From NCBI GenBank assembly GCA_018262455.1, contig JAGSPR010000334.1, forward strand, positions 1 through 7,637: a DNA stretch of 7,637 nt, given 5' to 3'. Source of the DNA: Deltaproteobacteria bacterium (GTDB taxonomy: Bacteria; Myxococcota; Polyangia; Haliangiales; Haliangiaceae). The notes under the pieces were generated by a model. It made no database searches. It was not told where the DNA came from and saw nothing but the letters and a program-made list of their open reading frames with translations. Below are positions 6,197 through 7,637 of this stretch, piece by piece (position 1 is the stretch's first letter; each line of letters begins with the position of its first letter). The position numbers and the translations under genes were made by a program.

Positions 6197-7637
6197 AGCT
6201 CGTCGTCGACACGATGGCTGGCAAGGTCCGCGGCGCCGAGCGCGGCGGGATCTCGACGTGGCGCGGCATTCCGTTCGGACATGCACCGAGGTTTGCCGCC
6301 CCGCGCCTGCCCGCGCCCTGGAGCGGTGAGCGCGACGCGACCCATTTCGCACCGGTCGCGATCCAGTCTCGCGATCCACGCGCGGCTGCGATGAGCGGCA
6401 TCACCGACAAGATCGTCACCAGCGAGGATTGCCTGGTGGTCAACGTCTACTCGCCCGGAGCCGATGGCAAGCACCGGCCGGTCGTCGTCTGGATCCACGG
6501 TGGTGCCTTCATCATGGGTTCGGGCTCGCAGCCGCTGTACAACGGGACGTCGTTCGCGCTGCACCACGATGTCGTCGTCGTGACCCTCAACTACCGGCTC
6601 GGCGTGCTCGGCTTCCTCTACTTCGGCGACCTCCTCGGTGACGCGTACGCCGAGGGCAACTACGCGCTCCTCGATCAGATCGCGGCGCTGCGCTGGGTGC
6701 GTGACAACATCGCGGCGTTCGGCGGCGATCCCGACGCTGTCACCGTGATGGGCGAGTCTGCCGGCGCGGTCTCGGTCGCCACGCTGCTCGCGATGCCCGC
6801 GGCGCAAGGCCTGTTCCACCGCGCGATCCTCCAGAGTGGCGCTTCCGGGCTATCGCCGCCGACGCGCACCGACGCCACCGAGGTCACGCGCGGTGTGCTC
6901 GATCAGCTCGGGGTCGATGCCCGCACGGCGGTCGAGCTACCGGTCGAGCAGCTCCTCGCCGCGCAGGAACACATCAGCCGTGCGCGCGGCCTTGGCGCGT
7001 TCGCGCCCTACATCGACGGGGTGACCGTGCCGCGCCGCCCGATCGAGATCCTGCGCGGTCGCGCCGGAGCGGGCGTCCCGCTACTACTCGGGAGCAACCG
7101 CGACGAGTGGGCGCTGTTCGATGTGTTCTTCGGCGCGGCGGCGACCGACGGCGTGAAGGCGCAGCTGCGGGGCATGCTAGGCGCCGAGGCCGACCGGCTG
7201 CACGCGGCCTACCGCGAGTCCCGCGTCGATCGAGACGACCATCTCGCGTGGGTCGATCTCGTCGGCGACGTCGCGTTTCGTATCCCGATGATCCGGCTCG
7301 CCGAGGTGACGGCCCGCGACGCGGCGGTGTGGATGTATCGGTTCGACTGGGCGACGCCTGCATTCGATGGTCGGCTCGGTGCCGCTCACGCGCTGGAGCT
7401 GCCGTTCGTGTGGAACACCGTGGAGCTCCCGGTCTCGCAGTTCCTGCTGGCGGGAGACGTGGTGGGCGCGCTCCCGCTCGCGACGGCGATGCACGCGGCG
7501 TGGGCTTCCTTCATCCGCACGGGAGATCCGAACCCACCAGCACCGAGCGCAGCGATCCCTGCGTGGCCGCGCTACGACGTGGATCGCCGCGCGACGATGC
7601 TGCTCGACCGCAGCTCGCGGGTGGTCGACGATCCGGG
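6193..7637 (+). CDS. Type-B carboxylesterase (alpha/beta hydrolase), 3' end outside window
   Basis: This enzyme hydrolyses carboxylic esters; the family includes para-nitrobenzyl and acetylcholine esterases. The 481 complete codons present cover nearly the whole usual length (about 500), and the frame is open to the window edge. Visible in order: GKVRGAERGGISTWRGIPFG (10-29), SEDCLVVNVYSP, the oxyanion-hole HGGAF (102-106), LNYRLGVLGF, EGNYALLDQIAALRWVRDNI, the nucleophile elbow GESAG with S189, the acid E305 in GSNRDEW, and the base H399 in GAAHALELPFVW. The full Ser-Glu-His triad is therefore present. No signal peptide is seen, so it is probably cytosolic, unlike many family members. ATG 6193 overlaps the acyltransferase stop by four bases, so translation is probably coupled; no strong Shine-Dalgarno is needed or seen. 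The operon suggests it acts on acyl esters connected with the partner's product, but this is inference. Confidence 0.95.
   Translation, partial: MKLVVDTMAGKVRGAERGGISTWRGIPFGHAPRFAAPRLPAPWSGERDATHFAPVAIQSRDPRAAAMSGITDKIVTSEDCLVVNVYSPGADGKHRPVVVWIHGGAFIMGSGSQPLYNGTSFALHHDVVVVTLNYRLGVLGFLYFGDLLGDAYAEGNYALLDQIAALRWVRDNIAAFGGDPDAVTVMGESAGAVSVATLLAMPAAQGLFHRAILQSGASGLSPPTRTDATEVTRGVLDQLGVDARTAVELPVEQLLAAQEHISRARGLGAFAPYIDGVTVPRRPIEILRGRAGAGVPLLLGSNRDEWALFDVFFGAAATDGVKAQLRGMLGAEADRLHAAYRESRVDRDDHLAWVDLVGDVAFRIPMIRLAEVTARDAAVWMYRFDWATPAFDGRLGAAHALELPFVWNTVELPVSQFLLAGDVVGALPLATAMHAAWASFIRTGDPNPPAPSAAIPAWPRYDVDRRATMLLDRSSRVVDDP

Noticed and set aside
5138..6379. Long minus-strand open frame (413 codons) opposite the acyltransferase and the esterase start
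   Set aside because: It is antisense to a gene with every WS/DGAT motif intact; the product is low-complexity, Arg-rich and without family features, so it is a composition shadow.

Overview
The window is ordinary-looking, gene-dense chromosomal DNA. It is very G+C-rich, with codon third positions almost always G or C. The gene content suggests a myxobacterium-like member of the Myxococcota (former Deltaproteobacteria): a DUF4388-type/J-domain/TPR protein, an OmpA-like/cyclophilin fusion and a WS/DGAT acyltransferase. This assignment is an inference from gene style, since no rRNA or marker gene is present. I see no tRNA, rRNA, CRISPR array, insertion sequence, phage gene or plasmid function.

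Layout, left to right. (1) 1-590, plus strand: the C-terminal 195 residues of glucose-6-phosphate dehydrogenase (zwf), cut by the window edge. (2) 628-1917, plus: an unrecognised, probably membrane-anchored protein carrying a zincin-like HEAQH motif and a plausible downstream glutamate ligand. (3) 2007-3629, plus: a multidomain protein with an N-terminal DUF4388/PatA-like region, a disordered linker, a J domain whose HPD has become HPS, and TPR repeats. (4) 3712-4779, minus: an exported protein joining an OmpA-like peptidoglycan-binding domain to a cyclophilin-type prolyl isomerase. (5) 4817-6196, plus: a wax ester synthase/diacylglycerol acyltransferase family enzyme. (6) 6193 to the window end, plus: a type-B carboxylesterase, near complete, with all four catalytic elements visible.

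Genes 5 and 6 overlap by ATGA and look like a translationally coupled acyl-ester pair, one making and one hydrolysing ester bonds. Genes 4 and 5 diverge across only 37 bp, where each start codon has a TAnnnT hexamer exactly 6 bp upstream, suggesting back-to-back promoters with leaderless or nearly leaderless transcripts. Genes 3 and 4 converge on an 82-bp gap that is filled almost exactly by a large nested inverted repeat (3628-3709), a strong candidate for a bidirectional terminator or other structured element.

No clear multi-gene novel system is evident. The points most worth following up are the OmpA-cyclophilin fusion, the HEAQH protein, the degenerate J domain, the nested inverted repeat and the compact divergent promoter region.
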